Of a DNA stretch of 7,930 bases, positions 1-6,429 are shown piece by piece. Position 1 is the first letter of the stretch; each line of letters opens with the position of its first letter. The notes under the pieces were generated by a model. The model was not told where the DNA came from. It did no database searches and saw only the letters and a program-made list of their open reading frames with translations. The stretch covers positions 1-7,930 of the forward strand of contig JAQVHJ010000092.1 in NCBI GenBank assembly GCA_028696285.1. Reading direction: 5' to 3'. The position numbers and the translations under genes are program-made. Source of the stretch: a bacterium (GTDB lineage Bacteria > AUK180 > JAQVHJ01).

Positions 1-1008
1 TTCAATTCCTTCTTCGAGTTCTACAAATACTCCATACGGTTCCATCGAAACAACTTTACCCTTTACAACTGAACCGACAGGGTATTTCTCTTCAACCTTC
101 AGCCATGGATTCTCTTTCATCTGCTTAATGCCGAGAGAGACCCTTTCTTTCTCATGGTCATACTTAATTACCTTGACCTTGATCTTATCGCCTATGGCGA
201 ACTTTTCTGAAGGATGATTGATTCTTCCCCAGGATATATCCTTGATGTGAAGAAGTCCGTCCAAACCGCCCAGGTCAATAAACACACCATAAGAAGTGAT
301 GTTTTTAACGATACCTTCAAGGACATTACCTTCTTCCATATCTTCGAGGAGTTTCGACCGGAGATTCTCTCTCTCTTCTTCCAACAGCTGGCGTCGAGAA
401 AAGATTACGTTCTTGTTTTTCGGATTGATTTTAATTACCTTCAGACGCATTGTCTTCCCGACATACTCGTCAAAGTTCGTAACTTTATTAATATCAACCT
501 GGGACCCGGGCAGGAACCCGTCCAAACCGAAGACATTAACAGTCAACCCGCCTTTAACCAATTTCACGACTTTCCCTTCAACAACCATGTTATTGGAGAA
601 TGCCTCAACAACCTTATCCCAAGCGAGGAGCTTATCAGCTTTTTTCTTGGAAAGGATAACCTTACCTTCTGCATCTTCAGCATTTTCAATGTAGACGTCA
701 ATCTCGTCTCCCATCTGAATGTTAAGATCTCCGGTAAAGTCTTCAAACTCTCTGATAGGGATTATCCCTTCAGATTTTGCTCCGATGTGCACAACCACAT
801 CGCCATGATCATGGTCGATCATCTCAATTTTTCCGCGAACAATCTTTCCGCGTTGGACTTCCGCCATGTACTTTTCATACTCTTCCATCATTTTCTTGCG
901 TGACTCTTCATCATACTCAAGATACTCGAGTTCTAAAGCGTCCTCGTCGAAAGAGTTTTCTTCTTCGCTGTCATCAAAGAAGTCCTTTTTGTTTTCATCT
1001 GTAGTCAT
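1..1008 (-). CDS. rpsA: 30S ribosomal protein S1 (partial, C-terminus beyond window start)
   Basis: S1 binds mRNA on the 30S subunit and helps load and unfold it for initiation. Reading leftward from the ATG at 1008-1006, 336 codons are open to the window edge. Residues 1-50 are a very acidic leader rich in D and E. Repeated OB-fold S1 domains follow at about 53-121, 138-205 and 224-295, and a fourth begins near 309. The third domain has the classic pattern 'GIVKNITSYGVFIDLGGLDG' ending in HIKDISWGR, and the fourth repeats it with 'VVSMEPYGVFVELEEGIE'. At least four domains mean this is a true S1 and not a one-domain S1-like protein. The start is supported by tandem Shine-Dalgarno sequences. 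It is the last gene of the minus-strand cluster seen here, 65 bp after plsC with a terminator-like hairpin in that gap. cmk lies one gene further upstream; cmk-rpsA linkage is also known from E. coli. The total domain number cannot be seen. Confidence 0.96.
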   Translation of the reverse strand, partial: MTTDENKKDFFDDSEEENSFDEDALELEYLEYDEESRKKMMEEYEKYMAEVQRGKIVRGKIEMIDHDHGDVVVHIGAKSEGIIPIREFEDFTGDLNIQMGDEIDVYIENAEDAEGKVILSKKKADKLLAWDKVVEAFSNNMVVEGKVVKLVKGGLTVNVFGLDGFLPGSQVDINKVTNFDEYVGKTMRLKVIKINPKNKNVIFSRRQLLEEERENLRSKLLEDMEEGNVLEGIVKNITSYGVFIDLGGLDGLLHIKDISWGRINHPSEKFAIGDKIKVKVIKYDHEKERVSLGIKQMKENPWLKVEEKYPVGSVVKGKVVSMEPYGVFVELEEGIE

Positions 1009-1015
1009 AGGTTTT

Positions 1016-1030
1016 TCCTTTAACCTCCTT
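1016..1030 (-). promoter_or_regulatory. Tandem Shine-Dalgarno sequences of rpsA
   Basis: On the minus strand AAGGAGGT (1030-1023) is a full 8-nt complement to the usual 16S 3' end, but it lies 14 nt from the ATG, which is long. A second, weaker AAGGA (1020-1016) lies 7 nt from the ATG, the ideal distance. The distal site directly abuts a run of eight T residues (1038-1031) belonging to the upstream hairpin structure. The double site may act as a standby plus a working site; that role is inference. Confidence 0.75.
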
Positions 1031-1069
1031 AAAAAAAAGATGTCCTCTTCTCCGGTTTCCGGAGGAGGA
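1031..1069 (-). terminator. Intrinsic-terminator-like hairpin in the rpsA leader (candidate attenuator)
   Basis: In minus-strand RNA the stem pairs UCCUC-CUCCGG (1069-1059) with CCGGAG-AA-GAGGA (1055... to 1043), with loop AAA (1058-1056). That is 6 bp, a 2-nt bulge (1049-1048) and 5 more bp. A 4-nt spacer (CAUC) and eight U residues (1038-1031) follow. It starts 4 nt after the plsC stop codon and its U-tract ends exactly at the rpsA Shine-Dalgarno. No room is left for a promoter between the U-tract and rpsA, so any transcript from upstream must read through it. The structure is seen directly. Activity as a terminator or attenuator is inference; the 4-nt spacer would weaken it. Confidence 0.6.
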
Positions 1070-1073
1070 TGTA

Positions 1074-1730
1074 TTAGTGATAATGTTTAATCTCTTCACG
1101 GAGCTGAAATATCTTTTCCTCAACTCTACGTGTTATCTCGCGGTAAATCTCACCGCTCGGTTTCTTTGAATATAAATCATAAAGATCGATCGGGTCACCG
1201 TAAATAACCCTTACAGGCCTTAAAAATCTTGGGAATAGATTGTGTCTTGGCCAAGCTTTATAGAAGCCTTCTATGTATACCGGGAGAATTGGGACTTGAG
1301 CTTTATGCGCAATGATGCCTATCCCCGGCTGTAACGGAAGCAGATCTCCGTTCCAGGAACGAGTGCCTTCCGGGAACATTACAACGGCTTTTCCTTTCTT
1401 TAACAGTGAAATCATCAGATTCATACCGGCCAAATCGAATTTTCCCCTTTTAATCGGGAAAGCTCCAAGCCATACAATGAATCGGCCGAGTACCGGGATA
1501 TCAAAGATATTATCCCGCGCCATGAAGAAGAACGGTCTGTGAAATACGCAGCTTCCAACAGCCGGCGGGTCAATATAACTCTGGTGATTAGAAGCGATTA
1601 TAATTCCGCCTCTCTTCGGGATCCGCCACCGGCAATATGCTTTTATATGAAAGAGCAATTTGAAAATCATTGCAAAGAGCAGGCGAAAAAAAGAATATAC
1701 AACTATATTTTGATTTTCACGATATTTCAT
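1074..1730 (-). CDS. plsC: 1-acyl-sn-glycerol-3-phosphate acyltransferase (PlsC family)
   Basis: Members of this family transfer an acyl chain to lysophosphatidic acid, giving phosphatidic acid at the inner face of the cytoplasmic membrane. The 218-residue protein has a hydrophobic N-terminal stretch (about 11-30), catalytic motif I NHQSYID (N48, H49, D54, the HX4D pair), the glycerol-phosphate-binding FPEGTRS (119-125), and the later block VPILPVYIEG (146-155). Length is ordinary for the family. The ATG at 1730 overlaps the end of cmk by 14 bp and has no recognisable Shine-Dalgarno, so translation probably depends on coupling to cmk. An internal start at M21 is possible but would shorten the membrane segment. 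The substrate is not settled by sequence: related lysophospholipid acyltransferases share these motifs, so the gene symbol is by family and by the common cmk-plsC-rpsA neighbourhood. Confidence 0.9.
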   Translation of the reverse strand: MKYRENQNIVVYSFFRLLFAMIFKLLFHIKAYCRWRIPKRGGIIIASNHQSYIDPPAVGSCVFHRPFFFMARDNIFDIPVLGRFIVWLGAFPIKRGKFDLAGMNLMISLLKKGKAVVMFPEGTRSWNGDLLPLQPGIGIIAHKAQVPILPVYIEGFYKAWPRHNLFPRFLRPVRVIYGDPIDLYDLYSKKPSGEIYREITRRVEEKIFQLREEIKHYH

Positions 1731-2388
1731 TTTTATTAATTATTTGTAAAATTTTTTCAACAACTTCTTCAATTGAAAGCTTGGTAGTATCAAGGTAAAT
1801 AGCATCTTCAGCCATCTTCAACGGCCCGGCCTCCCTGTTCTTGTCACTGTGATCACGTTCATTGATACTTTTAAGCACGTCGTTGAATGAAACATTTTTG
1901 TTTCCTTTCTTTTCGAAATCTTTTAACCTTCTGTCCGCCCTTTCTTCCGGACTTGCATCAAGGTAAATTTTATAATCGGCATTGGGAAATACTACTGTCT
2001 GAATATCCCGTCCTTCAAGGATTACTCCGCCTTTCTCACCGAGTTTCTGCTGCATCTTTACCATGATTTCACGGATATCAGGATTTGACGCAATGTATGA
2101 AATATTCTTCGTGACTTCAGGTGTCCTGATTTCTTCCGTAACATTTTTACCGTTAATAAATACAAGATATTTTCCGTCAGCTTCCTTGAGTAGAATTTCG
2201 GATTCCCCGGCCATCTTTGTTATTTTATCCATTTCATTCTGGAAAGAGAACTTTTTCTCAATCGCAAGATAAGTTACCGCTCGGTACATTGCGCCGGTGT
2301 CAATATACAGGATATTCAGACGTTTTGCAACCATTCTTGCAATCGTACTCTTTCCGGCTCCTGCGGGGCCGTCAATTGCGATGATCAT
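1717..2388 (-). CDS. cmk: (d)CMP kinase (cytidylate kinase)
   Basis: Phosphorylates CMP and dCMP with ATP to the diphosphates in the cytoplasm, feeding pyrimidine nucleotide recycling. From the chosen start the protein is 223 residues: P-loop GPAGAGKST (7-15), YIDTGAMYRAVT (28-39), the CMP-binding EGRDIQTVVFP (125-135) and the lid/base region RDHSDKNREAGPL (178-190). The usual form of the third motif is GRDIGT; here Q130 replaces the glycine. I chose the ATG at 2388 because the family normally begins MIIAIDGPAG. It gives a TAA-A-ATG junction with rluB, 1 bp apart. An in-frame ATG at 2409 would add seven Lys/Glu-rich residues and overlap rluB by 20 bp. Neither start has a strong Shine-Dalgarno, which fits translational coupling. 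The 3' end overlaps plsC by 14 bp. Confidence 0.95.
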   Translation of the reverse strand: MIIAIDGPAGAGKSTIARMVAKRLNILYIDTGAMYRAVTYLAIEKKFSFQNEMDKITKMAGESEILLKEADGKYLVFINGKNVTEEIRTPEVTKNISYIASNPDIREIMVKMQQKLGEKGGVILEGRDIQTVVFPNADYKIYLDASPEERADRRLKDFEKKGNKNVSFNDVLKSINERDHSDKNREAGPLKMAEDAIYLDTTKLSIEEVVEKILQIINKNEIS

Positions 2389-2389
2389 T

Positions 2390-3130
2390 TTAGCTTTTTC
2401 TTTTTCCATCTTTATTCTTTTCCATAAAATAATCGATTTCCGCCTTTTTCAGTTCCCGGTATTCCCCCGGTTTAAGGCCTTTTAAAGAGATAATTCCGAT
2501 TCTTGTTCTTGTTAAACTCATAACCGGAAAGTGTAAAATATCAAATACTCTTCGGAGGATCCTGTTTCTTCCTTCAAAAATTACAACATCCAACCGGGTA
2601 TTGCTCTTTAACGGCGTAAGCCTTTCTATGATAAACGGCCTGACCGGTCTGTTGTCAACAGGAACCCCTCTTTTTAATCGGGCCACGACTTTTTCCGTAA
2701 GGAGTCCGTCAACCTTCAAGGAGTATGCCTTCGCTACCTTGAATGACGGATGGATTACCCTGTTGGTAAACTCGCCGTCATTGGTTAAGAGAATTAATCC
2801 TTCCGACCAGAAATCCAATCGCCCGACTGAATGAAGGTTAAGCTTTTTCTTCCTTATAAAGTTGAAAATCGTCGGCCTTCCCTTCGGGTCGTCAGATGTA
2901 CAGACAACACCTTTTGGTTTATAAAGAGCATAGTACAACTTAACCGGGTTAACAGATAGATATTCACCGTTTACCGTAATTTTATCCAAGGTTGGATTTA
3001 CCATAACCGCCGGGTCTGTTACGGGTTCTTCATTTAAGAGGACTTGTCCCCGTTTAATTATCTCCCCAGCCTTTCTTCTTGAAATAGAAAGAGCATTTGC
3101 AGTAAATCGATCAAGATGCATCTGTACCAT
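2390..3130 (-). CDS. rluB: 23S rRNA pseudouridine synthase, RluB/RsuA family
   Basis: Isomerises a specific uridine of rRNA to pseudouridine during ribosome assembly. The 246-residue protein has an N-terminal S4 RNA-binding domain (about 4-52, with SRRKAGEIIKRGQVLLN) and a catalytic domain with VGRLDFWSEGLILLTNDGE (102-120), in which D106 is the catalytic aspartate of the GRLD motif. It also has EGRNRILRRVF (186-196) and GLKPGEYREL (218-227), all typical of the RsuA/RluB/E/F branch. The exact uridine is inferred from the scpA-scpB-rluB order. Start choice: ATG 3130 overlaps scpB by 20 bp and has a weak purine stretch (GAAGAGA) upstream. ATG 3121 (MHLDRF) overlaps by 11 bp and matches the usual family N-terminus. 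The open frame extends to 3295, but that part is Lys/Arg-rich and is only the other-frame reading of the acidic scpB tail. Confidence 0.92.
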   Translation of the reverse strand: MVQMHLDRFTANALSISRRKAGEIIKRGQVLLNEEPVTDPAVMVNPTLDKITVNGEYLSVNPVKLYYALYKPKGVVCTSDDPKGRPTIFNFIRKKKLNLHSVGRLDFWSEGLILLTNDGEFTNRVIHPSFKVAKAYSLKVDGLLTEKVVARLKRGVPVDNRPVRPFIIERLTPLKSNTRLDVVIFEGRNRILRRVFDILHFPVMSLTRTRIGIISLKGLKPGEYRELKKAEIDYFMEKNKDGKRKS

Positions 3131-3875
3131 TATCAATCTCTTCAGTATCTTCTTTTTTAACTTCCGGTTCTTCTTCAACTTCCTGTTCCGGTTGAGCGGG
3201 TGCAGTATCTTCCGATTCACCCTGTTCATCCTGCGGAAGATCACCTTCTCCGTAGTCGGGAACGAACGGTAATTCAACCTGTCCGGTATCTTCATCGTCT
3301 TCGGTATATTGGTCTAAGTCACCGAGTTCTTCAAGCTTCGGCATGTCAGAGAGTCTTTTTAGTCCGAAGTACTGCAGGAAATTATCTGTTGTTCCGAGAA
3401 GTAATGGCCTCCCGGGTTTTTCAGAACGGCCGAGAACTTTAATAAGGTCATATTCAAGTAATTTATTGAGAATGTATCCTGATTCAACGCCACGTATCCT
3501 GTCAAGGAGCGGTTTTGTAATCGGTTGTTTATATGCTATGATTGCCAGGGTCTCCAAAGCAGACCTGGTCAAACGATATTTCTGGGTTTTTCCATAAAGT
3601 TTTTCGACATATGCAGAGAATTCAGGCCTCGTTAACAGTTGGTAGCCGTTTGCAATATCATTTACCTGAAAACTGCGGCGCTGTCTGTTATAATCATTAC
3701 GGAGCTCTTCAATAATCTCCTTTAAATCATTTTTATCTTCAATCTCTGCGATCTTCATTAAATCTGCGGGAGAAACAGGCTGGTCAGAAGAGAATAAAAC
3801 AGCTTCAATTATCAATTTCTTTTGTTCTAGATTCTTTTCCTGATTTTCCGAGTTGCTTTGATTCTCTATTTCCAT
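3111..3875 (-). CDS. scpB: Segregation and condensation protein B
   Basis: ScpB is the KITE-type winged-helix subunit that dimerises and binds the ScpA linker in the SMC-ScpAB condensin, which organises and segregates the chromosome. Two winged-helix domains are expected. The first covers about residues 19-95. The second, about 100-165, holds the family signature TRSALETLAIIAYKQPITK (103-121) followed by IRGVES and GRPLLLGTT. Beyond residue ~180 is a C-terminal tail of about 70 residues dominated by Asp, Glu, Pro and Gln, probably disordered. This makes the protein (254 residues) longer than typical ScpB (about 180-200). The ATG at 3875 lies inside the end of scpA (10-bp overlap), with AAAGG 7 nt upstream of it. 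The 3' end overlaps rluB. Confidence 0.96.
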   Translation of the reverse strand: MEIENQSNSENQEKNLEQKKLIIEAVLFSSDQPVSPADLMKIAEIEDKNDLKEIIEELRNDYNRQRRSFQVNDIANGYQLLTRPEFSAYVEKLYGKTQKYRLTRSALETLAIIAYKQPITKPLLDRIRGVESGYILNKLLEYDLIKVLGRSEKPGRPLLLGTTDNFLQYFGLKRLSDMPKLEELGDLDQYTEDDEDTGQVELPFVPDYGEGDLPQDEQGESEDTAPAQPEQEVEEEPEVKKEDTEEIDNGTDAS

Positions 3876-4651
3876 TGCATTTCCTTTAGTATATTATTAC
3901 TGTCATAATCAGAAAGATCCGAAAGAACCTTAATAAAGATTGTTCCAAACGGAATTAACTGATCAATAGTAACAATCTTCATGTTGGTTAATTCAAGAAT
4001 AGTAAGTATGGTAATGACAATCTCAAGCTTTGACTCAGCTTCTTTACAAAGTTCCAATAAAGTCCATTCCGGCTTTTCCTTGAACTTATCAAGCAACTGC
4101 CGAATCTTTTCATCAATGGAGAACTGCTCTTTTATAATTTCAATTATTTCAGGAGACGCTGCGCGTGTCAATGCGCTTTTAAATGCATTTATCAGGTTGA
4201 ATAACTTGACTTCTGAGATAACATGCTCCTCAAAATCAAGCTCCCTCTTAACCTTGATCTCTGAAAGTTCAAATGACGGTCTCGGGAACATCTGATGCTG
4301 GAATTCCGCCTTTAATTTCAAACGTTCCGCAACCTCTTTGAATTTTTTATATTCCCTGATAGCTTCTTCGATCTCCGCCTTATCCTCTTCAAGAGTTTTA
4401 ACCTCATCTTCTGATAATGAGCCCGGCGGGAGAAGCATCCGGGATTTTAGATAAACGAGATGGGCTGCCATTACAACAAATTCAGAAGCAAGACTGACAT
4501 TGAACTTCTTCATTTTATCGAGATATTCAAGATACTGATTGGTGATGTCAATGATAGGGATATTCAAAAGATCAACCTCATTCTTCTCAACGAGATAGAG
4601 AAGAAGATCTAAGGGTCCTTCAAATTCATCGAGAATTACAAAATACGACAT
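3866..4651 (-). CDS. scpA: Segregation and condensation protein A
   Basis: ScpA is the kleisin subunit that bridges the two SMC heads in bacterial condensin. The 261-residue length is normal. The N-terminus carries the kleisin signature FEGPLDLLLYLVEKNEVDLL (10-29), then IPIIDITNQYLEYL, and an alpha-helical SMC-neck segment with MAAHLVYLKSRMLLP (61-75). The middle is a charged linker (about 80-150) that contacts ScpB. The C-terminal winged helix (about 195-245) includes TILTILELTNMK and the PFGTIFIK block. It starts 7 bp after trpS. Its Shine-Dalgarno TAGGAG overlaps the trpS stop codon, and it overlaps scpB by 10 bp, which would help keep the two subunits in proportion. Confidence 0.96.
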   Translation of the reverse strand: MSYFVILDEFEGPLDLLLYLVEKNEVDLLNIPIIDITNQYLEYLDKMKKFNVSLASEFVVMAAHLVYLKSRMLLPPGSLSEDEVKTLEEDKAEIEEAIREYKKFKEVAERLKLKAEFQHQMFPRPSFELSEIKVKRELDFEEHVISEVKLFNLINAFKSALTRAASPEIIEIIKEQFSIDEKIRQLLDKFKEKPEWTLLELCKEAESKLEIVITILTILELTNMKIVTIDQLIPFGTIFIKVLSDLSDYDSNNILKEMQWK

Positions 4652-4654
4652 CGT

Positions 4655-4661
4655 TCTCCTA
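4655..4661 (-). promoter_or_regulatory. scpA ribosome binding site overlapping the trpS stop codon
   Basis: Minus-strand TAGGAGA (4661-4655) contains the trpS stop TAG as its first three bases and a good AGGAG core 4-5 nt before the scpA ATG (4651). A ribosome finishing trpS therefore sits on the scpA initiation site, which suggests coupled translation. Confidence 0.7.
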
Positions 4662-5645
4662 AATTATTAAATTCATTTTTTCGTTAACTAATCTCATCGT
4701 TTCATCAGCGCGGATTCTTGCTTTTACAGATCCTGCTTCCGCGACCTGGCGTATGTAATCATCAGATAATGTTTTTCTCTTTTCATGGATGGGAATAAAA
4801 AATTCCTCCATCTTCTTTAATAAAATCTTTTTACAGTCAACACAACCGATTCCCGCATTTGTACATCCTTCAAAAATCTCCTTTAAAATGGACTCCGGCT
4901 GTTCAAATGCCTTGTGATATGAATATACATTGCATATTTCAGGATTTCCCGGGTCTGTTCTTTTAATCCTTGCAGGATCGGTTACCATAGGCATTATCTT
5001 CGATTTAACCGTATCCATATCATCAGACAGGTAAATACAGTTATCATAACTTTTTGACATTTTTCTGTTGTCAAGCCCCATTAATTTAGAGGTTTTAGTC
5101 AAGACGGCTTCCGGCTCAGGAAAAATATTACCGTAAAAGGAATTGAATCTGCGGGCAATTTCCCTGGATATCTCAAGGTGCGCAAGCTGATCTTCGCCGA
5201 CAGGAACATAATGCGCGCGATACACGAGAATGTCCGAGGTCATTAATACGGGATAACCGAGCAATCCAAAATTAACCGAATCCTTTTCAGTAATATCCTT
5301 CACCTTATCCTTAAAGGTCGGGCACCGGTAAAGCCAGCCTAACGGAGTGATCATTCCGAGAAGCAGGGCAAGCTCAGCATGTTCCTTCACATGCGACTGG
5401 ACAAAAACAGTGGCAATCTCCGGGTCAATCCCGACAGCGAGCCAGTCGCGAAGCATCTCAATGGAGTGTTCCTTCATTGAAGATGTGTCATGTCTGTCCG
5501 TTAAACCGTGCCAGTTCGCAATGAAAAAGTATGACTGATATTTAGTCTGGAGTTCAACATAATTTTTTAAAACACCGAAATAATGGCCAATATGAAGTCT
5601 ACCGCTAACCCGGTTTCCGCTTAACATGACCTTTTTCTCAGACAT
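4659..5645 (-). CDS. trpS: Tryptophanyl-tRNA synthetase, iron-sulfur type
   Basis: Charges tRNA-Trp with tryptophan using ATP (class I synthetase, cytoplasmic homodimer). The 328-residue protein has HIGH (18-21), GEDQLAH (150-156) of the class Ic GxDQ signature, and KMSKS (195-199). The segment before HIGH reads SGNRVSG where most TrpRS have a PTG or PSG. In the anticodon-binding half, cysteines 238, 261, 268 and 271 give exactly C-x22-C-x6-C-x2-C, the [4Fe-4S]-binding pattern described for Thermotoga maritima TrpRS; the surrounding DPGNPE and GCVDCKK blocks also fit that type. The start ATG at 5645 has AGGGGG 5 nt upstream. It lies 16 bp after the M50 protease and 7 bp before scpA. Identity is very secure; the cluster is inferred from cysteine spacing. 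Confidence 0.97.
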   Translation of the reverse strand: MSEKKVMLSGNRVSGRLHIGHYFGVLKNYVELQTKYQSYFFIANWHGLTDRHDTSSMKEHSIEMLRDWLAVGIDPEIATVFVQSHVKEHAELALLLGMITPLGWLYRCPTFKDKVKDITEKDSVNFGLLGYPVLMTSDILVYRAHYVPVGEDQLAHLEISREIARRFNSFYGNIFPEPEAVLTKTSKLMGLDNRKMSKSYDNCIYLSDDMDTVKSKIMPMVTDPARIKRTDPGNPEICNVYSYHKAFEQPESILKEIFEGCTNAGIGCVDCKKILLKKMEEFFIPIHEKRKTLSDDYIRQVAEAGSVKARIRADETMRLVNEKMNLII

Positions 5646-5661
5646 TAAAACCCCCTAATTA

Positions 5662-6369
5662 CTACGTTATATTTAAAATTCTTTGCATTGCCTCAGATAC
5701 GATATAAAAGAAATCCGAGGGAACAAATGCATTGAAAATCGCCATAATAATACCGGCAATAAAACCAAAAACTGTATTTGCAAGAACAAGAATAAGGATG
5801 AAGTTAACGATTTGATTGCTGAATAAGCGATCAAATTTTTCCTCTGCAGACAACGGAAGAAAATGCCTTAGGATATCCGCGCCGTCAAGAGGAGGAATCG
5901 GAATAAGATTAAAAAGCATTAAGAAGATATTTATCAGCGGAAAAAAATAAAGAGCTAAAGAGAGAACTAAAATCCCATTATTCTCCATTGCATCCACATT
6001 TCTTGTTACCAGAGTAAAAACCCAGATTAAAATATATGAAAGAATGACTAAAATAAAGTTTGAAGCCGGGCCTGCAAAAGAAACGATTGCCAGATCCCTT
6101 CTCAGGTGTTTAAAGTTGATCGGATTAACCGGAACAGGTTTTGCCCACCCTATAAGGGGGATTGAGGTAAGGGCCATGATAAACGGGAGAATGACCGTCC
6201 CGAAAAGATCTATATGCGCCAATGGATTCAAGGTTATCCGACCAAGGTACTTTGCAGTCGGATCCCCCAGCTTATTCGCGATGAAAGCATGTGAAAACTC
6301 ATGAAAAGTAATCGACATCAGTAAAACCGGATAAGTCACAATAAACAATAAAAGTTTACCCACAAACAC
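5662..6369 (-). CDS. Site-2 protease family membrane protein (peptidase M50B)
   Basis: A polytopic zinc metalloprotease of the kind that cuts within membranes. The 235-residue protein begins with a membrane segment carrying HEFSH (23-27), the HExxH zinc motif with catalytic E24. It continues with GDPTAK and LNPLAHID (47-54), GWAKPVPVNP (74-83), a glycine/proline turn FAGPASN (98-104), and IPIPPLDG (156-163), in which D162 is the third zinc ligand. About five to six hydrophobic segments are visible (roughly 5-22, 57-76, 93-122, 135-158, 186-213). This compact form without a PDZ domain is the short M50B branch often encoded next to trpS/scpA; its substrates are generally unknown. The start is GTG at 6369, directly preceded by an in-frame TAG. 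A second GTG at 6363 has AGGTG about 5 nt upstream and may be the real start. First gene after the consensus promoter. Confidence 0.92.
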   Translation of the reverse strand: MFVGKLLLFIVTYPVLLMSITFHEFSHAFIANKLGDPTAKYLGRITLNPLAHIDLFGTVILPFIMALTSIPLIGWAKPVPVNPINFKHLRRDLAIVSFAGPASNFILVILSYILIWVFTLVTRNVDAMENNGILVLSLALYFFPLINIFLMLFNLIPIPPLDGADILRHFLPLSAEEKFDRLFSNQIVNFILILVLANTVFGFIAGIIMAIFNAFVPSDFFYIVSEAMQRILNIT

Positions 6370-6400
6370 CTATTATATTAAATTACATAACAAATTTTAT

Positions 6401-6429
6401 ATTATACTATAAAAAAGGTCGTTTGTCAA
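6401..6429 (-). promoter_or_regulatory. Consensus sigma-70 promoter of the M50-trpS-scpAB-rluB-cmk-plsC-rpsA cluster
   Basis: Minus strand: -35 TTGACA (6429-6424), a 17-bp spacer and -10 TATAAT (6406-6401). Both hexamers and the spacing are a perfect match to the housekeeping sigma consensus. Transcription should begin near 6394, giving a leader of about 25 nt before the GTG at 6369. The -35 box lies in the left outer arm (GTCAAGAAAA) of the inverted-repeat element. Confidence 0.85.

Noticed and set aside
214..903. 229-residue + strand open frame
   Set aside because: It lies antisense to rpsA, whose minus-strand frame shows clear S1 domains. The + frame shows no recognised motif and is a shadow.
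3131..3295. Upstream Lys/Arg-rich extension of the rluB open frame
   Set aside because: It overlaps the acidic tail of scpB in another frame; its composition is the mirror of those acidic codons. RluB homologues begin at about the MHLDRF segment, so the extension is probably not translated.
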